Shown here piece by piece: positions 1-8,651 of a DNA stretch of 64,000 nucleotides (the first letter of the stretch is position 1; each line of letters begins with the position of its first letter). The notes beneath the pieces were generated by a model that saw nothing but the letters and a program-made list of their open reading frames with translations, was not told the origin of the DNA and ran no database searches. The DNA comes from Halorubrum lacusprofundi ATCC 49239 (GTDB taxonomy: Archaea > Halobacteriota > Halobacteria > Halobacteriales > Haloferacaceae), in NCBI RefSeq assembly GCF_000022205.1, contig NC_012028.1:434001-498000 (forward strand), written 5' to 3'. The position numbers were made by a program, and so were the translations under genes.

Positions 1-3000
1 AGTTCGTCGACGCGGTGTCCAGTCGCATCCGCCAGCCGTGAGCTCACTGTCGTCTTTGTCGGTACGGATCCACTCTCCGCGGTCGTCTGCATCCGTGAGG
101 TAATGGTCGCACTGGGGTAGAGTTCCTCCAGCAGATCGAGGGTATCGGTGAACTGTTCCCAGAGCGCCTTCGCTCCCCCGTCGACAGCAAAGAGTTTGCG
201 TGCATCTGCGAACGTCTCCGCTTCGGACTGGACGCTGTCCTCCACCAGCTCCGATGTGGTGGTGTCACCGCCGCTGTACGCCGGTTCCAGTACGCCCTCC
301 AGCGCGTCCAGGGAGACGTCGAACTCTCGGGAGACGCCCTTGAACGTCCGCTTGACCAGCACGCTGTTGTTCTCGACCCACGAGGCAAGCTCGGCCACCC
401 ACGCGTCAGGGTCGCTACCGTCGGGATCGTGGCCAAGGACCGTCGACACGACCTTTCGAATCTCTTTGGGGTTGACTGTATCGACGCCGAACCGAACCTG
501 CAGCGACGTGAGGCCTCCCTTCGTCCGTACGTGCCGACCGATTGCCGTCGGGTCGGTCACGTAGTCGGTATCCTGCTTGAGCGCAACCTTCTCGTTGGAC
601 GTCGCGAGCGTGATGAGCAACGCCGCGATCGATTCTTGCGGGGTGCCTCGGTAGTCCCCATTTGCCGTTCGTGTCTGCTGGAGCAGCGTCTCGACGTCCA
701 CTGCGGTCTGTGACTCGTACGTGTCGATGAACGCTCGACACCACCCAGTGTCCGCAATCTCTGTGCTCGACGTATCCACACCCAGCATCACTGCGTCACT
801 GTCTGCAAGCGGCCAGTCACCACTTCCCCGGAAGAATTTCGCCAGCCCCTTCGCGTCGTCGACTTCGACGAGCGGTCGCGAGAGTACCTTCCGCGTCGAA
901 CCGAAGACGGCCTGGACCTGGTCTTCGACGACGTCCTCGAGGACGCTCGGTCGCTCACCGCGGTAGTCGTGGACCGTGTGGACGGCTGCATTCTTGAGGA
1001 GGTCGCTTACCGACGACTCCAGACGGCGTTTATCCGTCCGTTGTTCCCGTTCGAGTTCATCGTGGCTCTCTGTCTCCGCTTCCAGCACCTGTCCCATCCC
1101 GATGACGTTGCGGATCCTGTCGAGCGTCGTCTCGGGGACGTCGATCGCGATGAGGATATGTTCACCGCCGTCACGCCCATCGTTCACGTCCTGCCACGTC
1201 TCCACCTGGTCGGGGACGGTGTCCGGGTCGTCAGCAAGAACGCGAATTCGGATTGCATCGTACTCGGTCGTGGGTGCTCGGTCAACCGAATCAAGAGTCG
1301 AGTACTCATAGCGGAGCGGAACGAGCCGCTCGTCGCCCACGTCGGCCTCGTGCAGACTGCTGTCGCTCCGGAAGAAGTCGTCGTTCTCGCGGAGCCGCGT
1401 CTCCAGCCACGCAGAGAGCTGGTGCGGGGAGATCTGCTCGGCTTTCGTCTGCGCCCGAGTGAGGATGCTCTCTTGCTCTTCAGAGACCAGCGTGTACACT
1501 TCGTCGCCCTGGTCGTTGGTCTCCGTGAGCACCTTTCGCTTGTCGACGAGCGTGTTGAGCGCCGACTGAACGTCCGCAACGGCCTCGTCGACCGACGCGT
1601 TCACGTCGTCGAGCATCAGCCGTCCCAGATTCTCGGGCGTCGCTGGAACTGCCGGCGTCTGGTTCAACAGGTACAGCGCTTTCGACACGCGCACTTCCCA
1701 CGCATCTTCGTTGCCGTCGAAGGTCGGAATCAGCGTGTTGTCGAGCATCTCCTGAACCCACAGCGGCACGTAGGTCGTCTCCTCGACGAGCAGGTCGAAC
1801 AGCTCGTCCCACGTGACGAGGTCGCCTTCCTCCGCCGACGCCCAGCCGAATTTAGTGAACAACGACCGGACCAGCACGAGCAGTGCTCGTCCCTGTATGT
1901 AATCTCGGTCGGTCGCCCGACCCTGGGTAATCAGCTCCTGCATCACCGTCCGCAACAGGGTCAAGTCGTACTCGCGGAACGGGTATGACTCGACCGGGTC
2001 GGGGTCGGCACTCCCGACTGGTGAATACGTCTCCAGCGAGAGGTCGGGCATCGACGAGAGGAGTGAGGACACCCGTGAACTACCCGCAGAATCCTTCTGC
2101 AGCCAGCGTTTCCGGACGATAATCTCCGTGTCAGCGCCTTCGAGCGGCACCTGCTGGTGTGTCCAGTGATCCTCGGAAGGCTTTCCGATAAGGCTCTCTC
2201 TCGTCGCAGGAAGTGAGTACTGTCCGGTCGTCACGACGACTGGGTTTGGACCGTGCTGGAGCGCTTCCATCGTCTCCTCGAACTCGCGATACCGATGCCG
2301 ACTGTCACCGACGAACAGCGCAACCTCGTCGAGCCCCAGCAGGAGTTCGGTGTTCGGTCCTTTCTCATTCAGGGACTCGGTGACAGTCTCGACGCGTTCG
2401 ACCAACTCATCGGGGTCGAACGATCCGGGATCGACCTCCTCTTCGGCTCGCTCGATAGACGCTTTCACGCCCTCGCGGCTGTCAAGTTCGGTTCCCGTCG
2501 TCTCCGCCAGCGCGGGGAGCGCCTCGTAGAGCCACCGGCGCAGCGAGGCTCGCTCTTCGAGGACGTCGTCGAACGACTGCCCGTCGTACGCTGTGGTTCG
2601 GAGTGCGTCCCAGACGCCCTCGTACTCCATGTCGACGGTCCAGGCCCACTCGAGCAGCCAGTTGGGGTCGGTCGGATACCCCAGCTCGCGACCAATCGCC
2701 TCGAAGATGAGGAACGGAAGCGGCGGTTCCTTCGAGGCGTCGCGGTCAAGGAGGTTCAAGAAGACCGGCTTGAGACGTTCGACGTGTGAGGCGTCGATCG
2801 ATTGGGCCAAGTTGTCGAACCCAGGCCACTGCTCGGCGAGTTCGGTACCCAAGTGGGCGAACTCGGATTCGCTGTCGGCGACGAGGCCGATGAGCTTCAG
2901 CAAGTGCGTCTTCCCGGACCCGAACGTCGCGTGGAGATAGAGGAAGCGAGCGGCCTCTCCTGGATGCGTCTCGGTGACCTCACCGAGTTCGGTGAGAACA

Positions 3001-3125
3001 CGCTCTGCACTCTTCGTCTCGTAGAACTCGACAACGTCGGTCTCCGCCCGCTCACGGGCGTTGACCTTCTGGACTTCTTCGAGCTGTCGGGTCGGGTCGC
3101 TACGGAATAGATTTCGGATACTCAT
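1..3125 (-). CDS. second BrxC/PglY-like P-loop ATPase of a BREX locus (partial, runs off the window)
   Basis: The frame is open from an ATG at 3125 to the window edge, giving 1041 residues with no stop, so the C-terminus is missing. It begins MSIRNLFRSDPTRQLEEVQ, and a Walker A motif (FGSGKTHLL) lies near residue 70, followed by LLGLDEVALFVG as a Walker B-like segment. A large ATPase with an N-terminal P-loop, next to BrxB and another BrxC, fits the BrxC/PglY group, which BREX uses in phage exclusion. The start overlaps the BrxB stop as ATGA, so translation is probably coupled. From memory, haloarchaeal type 5 BREX carries two BrxC/PglY genes. Assignment as the second copy is inference from size, P-loop and position. 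Confidence 0.75.
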   Translation of the reverse strand, partial: MSIRNLFRSDPTRQLEEVQKVNARERAETDVVEFYETKSAERVLTELGEVTETHPGEAARFLYLHATFGSGKTHLLKLIGLVADSESEFAHLGTELAEQWPGFDNLAQSIDASHVERLKPVFLNLLDRDASKEPPLPFLIFEAIGRELGYPTDPNWLLEWAWTVDMEYEGVWDALRTTAYDGQSFDDVLEERASLRRWLYEALPALAETTGTELDSREGVKASIERAEEEVDPGSFDPDELVERVETVTESLNEKGPNTELLLGLDEVALFVGDSRHRYREFEETMEALQHGPNPVVVTTGQYSLPATRESLIGKPSEDHWTHQQVPLEGADTEIIVRKRWLQKDSAGSSRVSSLLSSMPDLSLETYSPVGSADPDPVESYPFREYDLTLLRTVMQELITQGRATDRDYIQGRALLVLVRSLFTKFGWASAEEGDLVTWDELFDLLVEETTYVPLWVQEMLDNTLIPTFDGNEDAWEVRVSKALYLLNQTPAVPATPENLGRLMLDDVNASVDEAVADVQSALNTLVDKRKVLTETNDQGDEVYTLVSEEQESILTRAQTKAEQISPHQLSAWLETRLRENDDFFRSDSSLHEADVGDERLVPLRYEYSTLDSVDRAPTTEYDAIRIRVLADDPDTVPDQVETWQDVNDGRDGGEHILIAIDVPETTLDRIRNVIGMGQVLEAETESHDELEREQRTDKRRLESSVSDLLKNAAVHTVHDYRGERPSVLEDVVEDQVQAVFGSTRKVLSRPLVEVDDAKGLAKFFRGSGDWPLADSDAVMLGVDTSSTEIADTGWCRAFIDTYESQTAVDVETLLQQTRTANGDYRGTPQESIAALLITLATSNEKVALKQDTDYVTDPTAIGRHVRTKGGLTSLQVRFGVDTVNPKEIRKVVSTVLGHDPDGSDPDAWVAELASWVENNSVLVKRTFKGVSREFDVSLDALEGVLEPAYSGGDTTTSELVEDSVQSEAETFADARKLFAVDGGAKALWEQFTDTLDLLEELYPSATITSRMQTTAESGSVPTKTTVSSRLADATGHRVDE

Positions 3126-3712
3126 TGTTGGAGATGTACCTCTCGGATCTGACCGTCGATCTGGTGCGCCGGGTAGTAATGTCGTGAGTCTCCGTCGAAG
3201 AAGCTTAACTTCCCGCCGACGTCATCGCCAGGGAACGGAATCCCGATGGTCGACCTGACGTTTCGGCGGTCGAGTTCATCGAGTAGTTCCGAGGCACGCG
3301 TGAATGGATAGAGGCTGCCGAGATTGAGCAGCAGGACGACGTGGCTTTGCGTCTCCAGCTTTTCCTCGCCGATTTCCTGCTCGATCATCTCCTGGACGAG
3401 TTCTTCGGCGAGCCGATCTTGCATCGTTCCCTCGATACGCTCGGGGCTCGTCTCACCGCCGAGCGCGACCGAGAGCTTGTACACTTTCGTCTGGGGGAGC
3501 AGTTCGTCGAGCCATATCGGCTGGACAGTCACACCGTCATCGATAGGCGGGAGTTCACCAGCGCCCGTCGCCCAGGAACTGAGTCGGTCTGCTGTTTGGT
3601 GTTCGACCGCGGGATCGACAGCAGCGATGACGAACGGGTTCCGGATGCCGGCCTGGCCGTCGGCGAACGTACAGAGCTTCTCCTTGAACGCGCGGTACGG
3701 CGAGTCAGTCAT
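3122..3712 (-). CDS. brxB: BrxB-like protein (DUF1788)
   Basis: This 196-aa protein has the length of the DUF1788/BrxB family (about 190-200 aa). It shows an internal hydrophobic strand (SHVVLLLNLGSLYPFTRASE), the late IGIPFPGDDVGGKLSF segment, and a YYPAHQI-type ending that resembles the family C-terminus. BrxB is a conserved BREX core component of unclear biochemical role. Its start overlaps the BrxC stop by 4 nt, and its stop overlaps the next gene start by 3-4 nt, so it sits in a tight operon. The family call rests on motif resemblance and on gene order with BrxA and BrxC. Confidence 0.8.
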   Translation of the reverse strand: MTDSPYRAFKEKLCTFADGQAGIRNPFVIAAVDPAVEHQTADRLSSWATGAGELPPIDDGVTVQPIWLDELLPQTKVYKLSVALGGETSPERIEGTMQDRLAEELVQEMIEQEIGEEKLETQSHVVLLLNLGSLYPFTRASELLDELDRRNVRSTIGIPFPGDDVGGKLSFFDGDSRHYYPAHQIDGQIREVHLQQ

Positions 3713-6700
3713 CGGATAATCACCCCCGAGTCCGTCGTTTCGATGTCTAACTCTCTACTCTCGACGAGGCGTTCCAGCCGTCGGTCGATGTTCTGCCGGT
3801 CGTCAGGAAGCACGCCGATCTGATCGATCTCGTCCGGCCCACGATCACCAACGATTTCGGCGAGTCGGTCGAGTCTCCCCTCCAGTTCTTCTACGTCGTA
3901 GTCGACGGCCTCGGAGAGTGGCTCGACGTCAGCGAAGTCATCAGCAGCCGACAGAAGCGCGTCTTCGTCATCCGAAGAGAGCGACGCAATCGCTCCATCG
4001 ACCGTTTCGTACCACCGCCGTAACTCGCGCAGCGGAGTGATATACTCATGCTCCATCGCCACCTGTACACCTGTCGGGAGGTCCGTCGCCGGTATCACCC
4101 ACGGGTGGTCGGCGATCCGCTCGACGAACTCGGAGATCTCCTGCTGGTCGAGGTGCGCCTCCCAGGAGCGCTGAAGCTCTGTACCCAGTCCCGTGGTCGT
4201 GTCTTCGACTAACGCCTTCCAGCCATCTGTCGTCCACCACCCCCCATCGAAGTTTTTGAGGGCATCGCGTTGGGCGGTGACTGCCGATTGTGCATCGTCG
4301 TCGACCCACTCGAATCGATCGTTACCCGCCGTGAGTTGCGCGTCGAACCGGTAGAGTGACGCGAGTCGACGATTCCAGACGTCACTCACTTCATCGAACC
4401 ACTCTTGCACGTCGTTCGTCTGTTCGATTGCATCCGCGAGACCGTTACCCTGCGATCTCACAACGGATAGTCGCTCGGTGGTCGTCGAGGTTCGGTCGGT
4501 CAGTTCCTCGATAAATGCTTCGAGGAGCCCGGAGACTGCCCCCGAGTGAACGTCCGTATCCAGAACCAACTGGACGTCTTCCTGAAGTCCAGTAAGCGAG
4601 GACCGTAGCTGCTGGTTCGCTTCCTGGAGGTTGATGAGCCCGTCTGTGACGGTTTCAGTCGTCTGCTTGAAACCCCCCGATTCGAGGAGCTTCCCGATCG
4701 GCTCGCGGGGAAGCAGTTTCAATCTCGTCGTCGAGAGGTGGTCCTGGTCGAGGACAGCCGAGTTTTCCAGTGTGTTTCCGTCTTCGTCGACTGGGACTAA
4801 CCGGCCCTCCCGACAGAATCCCCAGATGATCGCACAGAGTGCTGGACGGGCTTCGTCATAGAACGGCTTCTTCGAGGTAATCCCGTCGAGAACTGTGTTC
4901 ATGTTGAGGCCATCATCACGGTCCTTCAGCTGCCGACCCGTGAGAGACATCACGTTGCGCTGAATCGACTTCTTCCCCTGGCTTGCAGACGGGTCAGACG
5001 ATGGCACCTGAATCGTGTGCGCCCACGCAGGGAGTGGATCCTCTGTCGAGAGCTCCACCAACTCCTGCAGGCGATCGTCGGTCACCTGCAACATCATCGG
5101 GTGGAAGTCGTCGGGATACCCCACGTCGACGGCAGTCTGGACGGCCGTAGAGAGCCCACTGATGTCTGTTCGATCTTTCACTGTGTACGAACCACTCTGC
5201 ATCGCACTGACGAGCTTACTCCGGACAGCGTCGGCTCGTCGGTCGAGATCTTGTTCGACAGCAGTCGGTGCGTTGTGTGTCGAGATCGCGTCACGGAGTG
5301 CCCACCACTTGACGAGATGCTTTCGGAGGTCATCCAGCCCGTCCGTGTCAATCGACCAGTAGAGCGTCTCCTCATCGCTGTTCTCTGAAGTATGGTCGGG
5401 ACGAACACCTTGCACTTCGATTGGTACGTCGAGTCCGCCCTCAACGTCGACCGTGGTCTCGAAACCAGTGCCGTCGAGGCCGAACCCATACATAACGGGA
5501 TACTCGTCACCAGAGTCACCGTACGGAACCGACTCCGGGAGTGAGAGGTCCTGCGTAATCCGTCCCCAGAGATGCTCGTCCAGCGCGTGCAGAACGGCAT
5601 CCCAATCAGGGTCATCTTCGTTCGCCTCCGTATCGTCGTAGATAATTCGTTCTTCCTGCGTCGCAAATCGGTACCGCGCCCCCGTCTCGTCCGCCATCGG
5701 TCGGATGAACTTCTGGAGACGACCGAGCGATTCCTCGACTCGATTCTGCGTACTGATCCAAGAGCGTCCGTTGAGATCCGACATCACTGAAACCGCAATA
5801 TTCCCCTCGTTGAGCGGGACGATGTCGTGGACGTGCTGGAGCAGCAGCACGGCTTTTGCAACGTCGAGATCGAACTCCTCAAGATCACCGTCCTCGACTT
5901 CGTCTGCGATTCCTCGGTTCGCCTCCGAGCCTTCGATGACTCGCATATCCTGCGTGAGTATCTCTCGGAGCTCCGGCTTGACCAACTCGTAGAACTCCAC
6001 GAGTGTGATGACCTGGTCGGCCTCCCCCTCATCTACCCACGTCTGGAGGAGGTTGTGCATGAGCGCGAGAATCGCCCGTGCTGTGCCCGAGAAAATTGAC
6101 TTCGCCGGGTCACTTGCCTCCTGACGAAGATTGAACAGTATCTCGAGGAACAGCGGAGCGTGGTACGGGAGGAACGGATAGAACTCGACGAGCTCCTCGT
6201 CGTCGATACTGTCGAGCGGTGGTTTCGTGTTCTGCTTGATCTCGTTGTAGACCAGCGATTCGGTCGGCTTCACCGATGCTTCGTCAAGTACCTCTCGAAC
6301 GGCTACATCCCCCTTTTCAGATTTCTCGAAGAGTCGCCGCTTGGCGATATCTCCGACGTGCTTACTCGGAAGCTGGTAACGGTGCGGGAAGCGATCCTTG
6401 ACGATGCTGAAGTCCGCGCCGTGTGCGGCGAATTTCGGTTGAACGTCTTCGATCTTCGCCTGTGCAGTCGCGACCAACTGAATGTCGCCATCGCCGATGT
6501 CGTCGACGTTCTCGGCGAGTGTCTGAAGCTCGGTCAGTCGCTCGAAGTCAGTTCCGATGAAGAGACTCACCTCATCAAGGAGCAACACGAGCTTGACTGG
6601 TTTCCCCAGCTCTTCCTCCCGCTCAGTTCGTAACTCCTCCAGCCTACCCACTACTTCCTCTGGGTCGATGTCGGACGGCTGCAGATCTGTATACCCATCG

Positions 6701-7428
6701 CGAGTCTCGTTGACCTCCTCGAAGAGCTTGGGAAGCACGACATCTGCCAACGCACCATATTTCTGGATGTCTTTCCAGAGGCCGTCTGATTGCCACTCGT
6801 AGTCGCTGGCTTCAGTTGTCACGCCATCGAGAGCAGCTTCAGCACGAGCCTGCCGATCAGACCATGCATCCGTCGTCCGAAACCACTTCTCGAAGTAGGC
6901 AACATCAAGCTGAGATGACAGCCCTTCGGAGATGCCATCGTCGACGCCGGTCAAATCTGCGTCCTGATGGGCGTGTCTGAGAACAATTTCGCTGAAGCTA
7001 CGCTGCTTTTGGCCCTGGTACTTCAGAAGGTTGACCGAGATCGGGATGACGTAGTACTCGTCGTGAATCGTTCGCCAGTGGTCGCCGAGTTGCTCGAACT
7101 CGCTGTCCCCGGAGATCTGGACCAGATCTGACCAGACGGCGTCCTGTTGTCCATCGAGCCAGTCGGTGTCCAGCAGCCCATCGAGGACGGTCAGCAGGTG
7201 GCTCTTCCCACTTCCGTAGTAGCCATAGAGCCAGTAGTTTGATCCCGTTCGCATGTCGTCTGACTGGCCCAGCATGCGGTCGACGAAGTCCTCGATAAAT
7301 CGGCGGGAGTCGGCGGTCATATGATAGGACCGAATCGCCCGTTGGCGGTGATCTTGCTCGTCGCGGTCGATACGGACGGACTCCTCGAAATCCTCCGGAA
7401 GGTCGTCGAACCAGCTCGTGTCGACCAT
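3709..7428 (-). CDS. brxC: BrxC-like BREX P-loop ATPase
   Basis: This 1239-aa protein matches the usual BrxC length (about 1200 aa). It has the BrxC-type N-terminus with YGYYGSGKSHLL at about residues 69-80. A Walker B-like LVLLLDEVSLFIGTDFERL segment and a sensor-like IQLVATAQAKIEDV strand follow. The C-terminal half is long, helical and acidic. BrxC is the large ATPase of BREX anti-phage systems. Its ATG shares a base with the TAA stop of brxA (TAATG), and its end overlaps brxB as ATGA, which suggests coupled translation. No frameshift is seen, so it appears intact. Confidence 0.88.
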   Translation of the reverse strand: MVDTSWFDDLPEDFEESVRIDRDEQDHRQRAIRSYHMTADSRRFIEDFVDRMLGQSDDMRTGSNYWLYGYYGSGKSHLLTVLDGLLDTDWLDGQQDAVWSDLVQISGDSEFEQLGDHWRTIHDEYYVIPISVNLLKYQGQKQRSFSEIVLRHAHQDADLTGVDDGISEGLSSQLDVAYFEKWFRTTDAWSDRQARAEAALDGVTTEASDYEWQSDGLWKDIQKYGALADVVLPKLFEEVNETRDGYTDLQPSDIDPEEVVGRLEELRTEREEELGKPVKLVLLLDEVSLFIGTDFERLTELQTLAENVDDIGDGDIQLVATAQAKIEDVQPKFAAHGADFSIVKDRFPHRYQLPSKHVGDIAKRRLFEKSEKGDVAVREVLDEASVKPTESLVYNEIKQNTKPPLDSIDDEELVEFYPFLPYHAPLFLEILFNLRQEASDPAKSIFSGTARAILALMHNLLQTWVDEGEADQVITLVEFYELVKPELREILTQDMRVIEGSEANRGIADEVEDGDLEEFDLDVAKAVLLLQHVHDIVPLNEGNIAVSVMSDLNGRSWISTQNRVEESLGRLQKFIRPMADETGARYRFATQEERIIYDDTEANEDDPDWDAVLHALDEHLWGRITQDLSLPESVPYGDSGDEYPVMYGFGLDGTGFETTVDVEGGLDVPIEVQGVRPDHTSENSDEETLYWSIDTDGLDDLRKHLVKWWALRDAISTHNAPTAVEQDLDRRADAVRSKLVSAMQSGSYTVKDRTDISGLSTAVQTAVDVGYPDDFHPMMLQVTDDRLQELVELSTEDPLPAWAHTIQVPSSDPSASQGKKSIQRNVMSLTGRQLKDRDDGLNMNTVLDGITSKKPFYDEARPALCAIIWGFCREGRLVPVDEDGNTLENSAVLDQDHLSTTRLKLLPREPIGKLLESGGFKQTTETVTDGLINLQEANQQLRSSLTGLQEDVQLVLDTDVHSGAVSGLLEAFIEELTDRTSTTTERLSVVRSQGNGLADAIEQTNDVQEWFDEVSDVWNRRLASLYRFDAQLTAGNDRFEWVDDDAQSAVTAQRDALKNFDGGWWTTDGWKALVEDTTTGLGTELQRSWEAHLDQQEISEFVERIADHPWVIPATDLPTGVQVAMEHEYITPLRELRRWYETVDGAIASLSSDDEDALLSAADDFADVEPLSEAVDYDVEELEGRLDRLAEIVGDRGPDEIDQIGVLPDDRQNIDRRLERLVESRELDIETTDSGVIIR

Positions 7429-8267
7429 TAATTTTCACCTCCATCGTGTACCCACGAGTACGGCTCATCGCTGGGGCGTACGTCGAGGTCGCCGTGAAGT
7501 TCGAGGTACTCCCATGCGTCGGTGCTTGCAACCCGGTCGAAGAGTTCCCCCCAGCGGTTCGCAGGCTGGAAAAGGTAGAGCAGCCCCCGCGGCGAAGTGA
7601 GCCAGTCCTCGTCGTCGCTTCCGTACGAATAGTCCATCGCAACGAGCAACGGAGTATCACCCACTGACGGAGATGTGCCAACGACTGATTGCTGCCCGTC
7701 GAGTACGCCGATTTTACGCATTACTGATCGAAAGCCCTCGCACCACCGCTCAGTCGTCGAATCCGCATAGTCGAAGGAGCCGCCGTCAGAATACTCGAGG
7801 TGAGTGAGGATATCGACAAGCGTCTCGTTCGAGAAGTCCAGTGAATCTGTGTTACCATCTGTGAGGCGGGCCATATATTCGTGAACGACGTACCGAACAA
7901 GCGAGTCGTCGGCGACAAGATAGAGGTAAAGTATCTGTGCTTTATCGCGCGTTGTCTGGCACTCGTCGAATATCGTTGGCAGAACGCTTGGGTTCGGGAG
8001 GTCCGTGGGAGCGTTTTTGAAACGTGACGTTAGCACACGGTAGATCTTCTGGGAGCTGCCCCGTGTGCTTCGGTTCGATAGTCGTTCGTCGAACCATCTC
8101 TCTTTGACATCGTTCCAGTTCCCGTGTTCGGCATAGAGTCGAGCGAGTTCCTCGGCTCGCTCGACAAGCAGACCGCACATGGTCAAATCCATATTCACGT
8201 CTCCTGGAGAGAGCTGACGAGATAGCGACGGGAGGGGAGGACCACTTCCGTCGGCGACGAGGGTCAT
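7428..8267 (-). CDS. brxA: BrxA-like protein (DUF1819)
   Basis: I start this gene at the ATG at 8267 (MTLVADGSGPPLPS), giving 279 aa. A longer frame exists upstream, but a TATA-like box about 28 nt before 8267 fits a leaderless transcript starting there. The segments SRQLSPGDVNMDLTMCGLLV and TRDKAQILYLYLVADDSLVR resemble the DUF1819/BrxA family, a small BREX core protein usually first in the locus. It leads brxA-brxC-brxB-brxC2 with overlapping stops and starts. Identification is by motif resemblance plus order and is not certain from sequence alone. Confidence 0.72.
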   Translation of the reverse strand: MTLVADGSGPPLPSLSRQLSPGDVNMDLTMCGLLVERAEELARLYAEHGNWNDVKERWFDERLSNRSTRGSSQKIYRVLTSRFKNAPTDLPNPSVLPTIFDECQTTRDKAQILYLYLVADDSLVRYVVHEYMARLTDGNTDSLDFSNETLVDILTHLEYSDGGSFDYADSTTERWCEGFRSVMRKIGVLDGQQSVVGTSPSVGDTPLLVAMDYSYGSDDEDWLTSPRGLLYLFQPANRWGELFDRVASTDAWEYLELHGDLDVRPSDEPYSWVHDGGEN

Positions 8268-8290
8268 AAGTTGGTAGACTGAACCGATAC

Positions 8291-8300
8291 ACTTTATATT
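8291..8300 (-). promoter_or_regulatory. TATA box for brxA
   Basis: The minus strand reads AATATAAAGT centred about 28 nt upstream of the chosen brxA ATG. This spacing is typical of archaeal leaderless transcripts. It supports the 8267 start and gives the BREX genes a promoter separate from the AddAB-like genes. Confidence 0.5.
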
Positions 8301-8310
8301 TCGTCTATTG

Positions 8311-8463
8311 ATGCCGCTTCCCCCGCAGTTCGATACTCGAATCTTACCGCGGTTGATCGAACTCGTTGAACAGACCGTCGAACGCACAGGCCATCAGGAG
8401 CTGAAAGAAACGCCAGAGCTATCGAAGGCAGAATTACCGAAACAGATTCGCAACCTCGATTGA
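8311..8463 (+). CDS. small 50-aa ORF divergent from brxA
   Basis: ATG to TGA encodes 50 residues beginning MPLPPQFDTRILPRLIELVE, with an amphipathic helix-like middle and a charged end. Codon use looks coding (many third-position G/C in the first half). It reads away from brxA, its start 43 nt from the brxA start, and it converges on the 34-aa minus-strand ORF. No family is recognised. It could be a small BREX-linked protein, the head of a lost gene, or spurious. Confidence 0.3.
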   Translation: MPLPPQFDTRILPRLIELVEQTVERTGHQELKETPELSKAELPKQIRNLD

Positions 8464-8472
8464 GTGGCTCTG

Positions 8473-8577
8473 TTAATCTTGGAGCGTGGCGACTGTTCGG
8501 CCCGTTTCCTCGGCCTCTTCGCTCCGGGACATATTGTACGTCGCGAGCGCTTCGTCAACCGCTTGGTCAAGACTCAT
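8473..8577 (-). CDS. small 34-aa ORF between the AddA-like gene and brxA
   Basis: ATG at 8577 to TAA encodes MSLDQAVDEALATYNMSRSE followed by a short acidic tail. It lies in the 384-bp gap between the AddA-like stop and the brxA start, on the operon strand. The first half could form one helix resembling the start of a ribbon-helix-helix or antitoxin-like peptide, but it is too short for assignment. Confidence 0.3.
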   Translation of the reverse strand: MSLDQAVDEALATYNMSRSEEAEETGRTVATLQD

Positions 8578-8651
8578 TGATCAACCTGATCTTGATTCTT
8601 CTATCGTATAATCGCTCGCATGGCTCCAGACGAGTGTCAAACCGCCTCAGT

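Noticed and set aside
969-1988. 339-aa plus-strand frame opposite the second BrxC-like gene
   Set aside because: Antisense shadow: the minus strand is open for over 3 kb, carries a Walker A motif and overlaps brxB in operon style.
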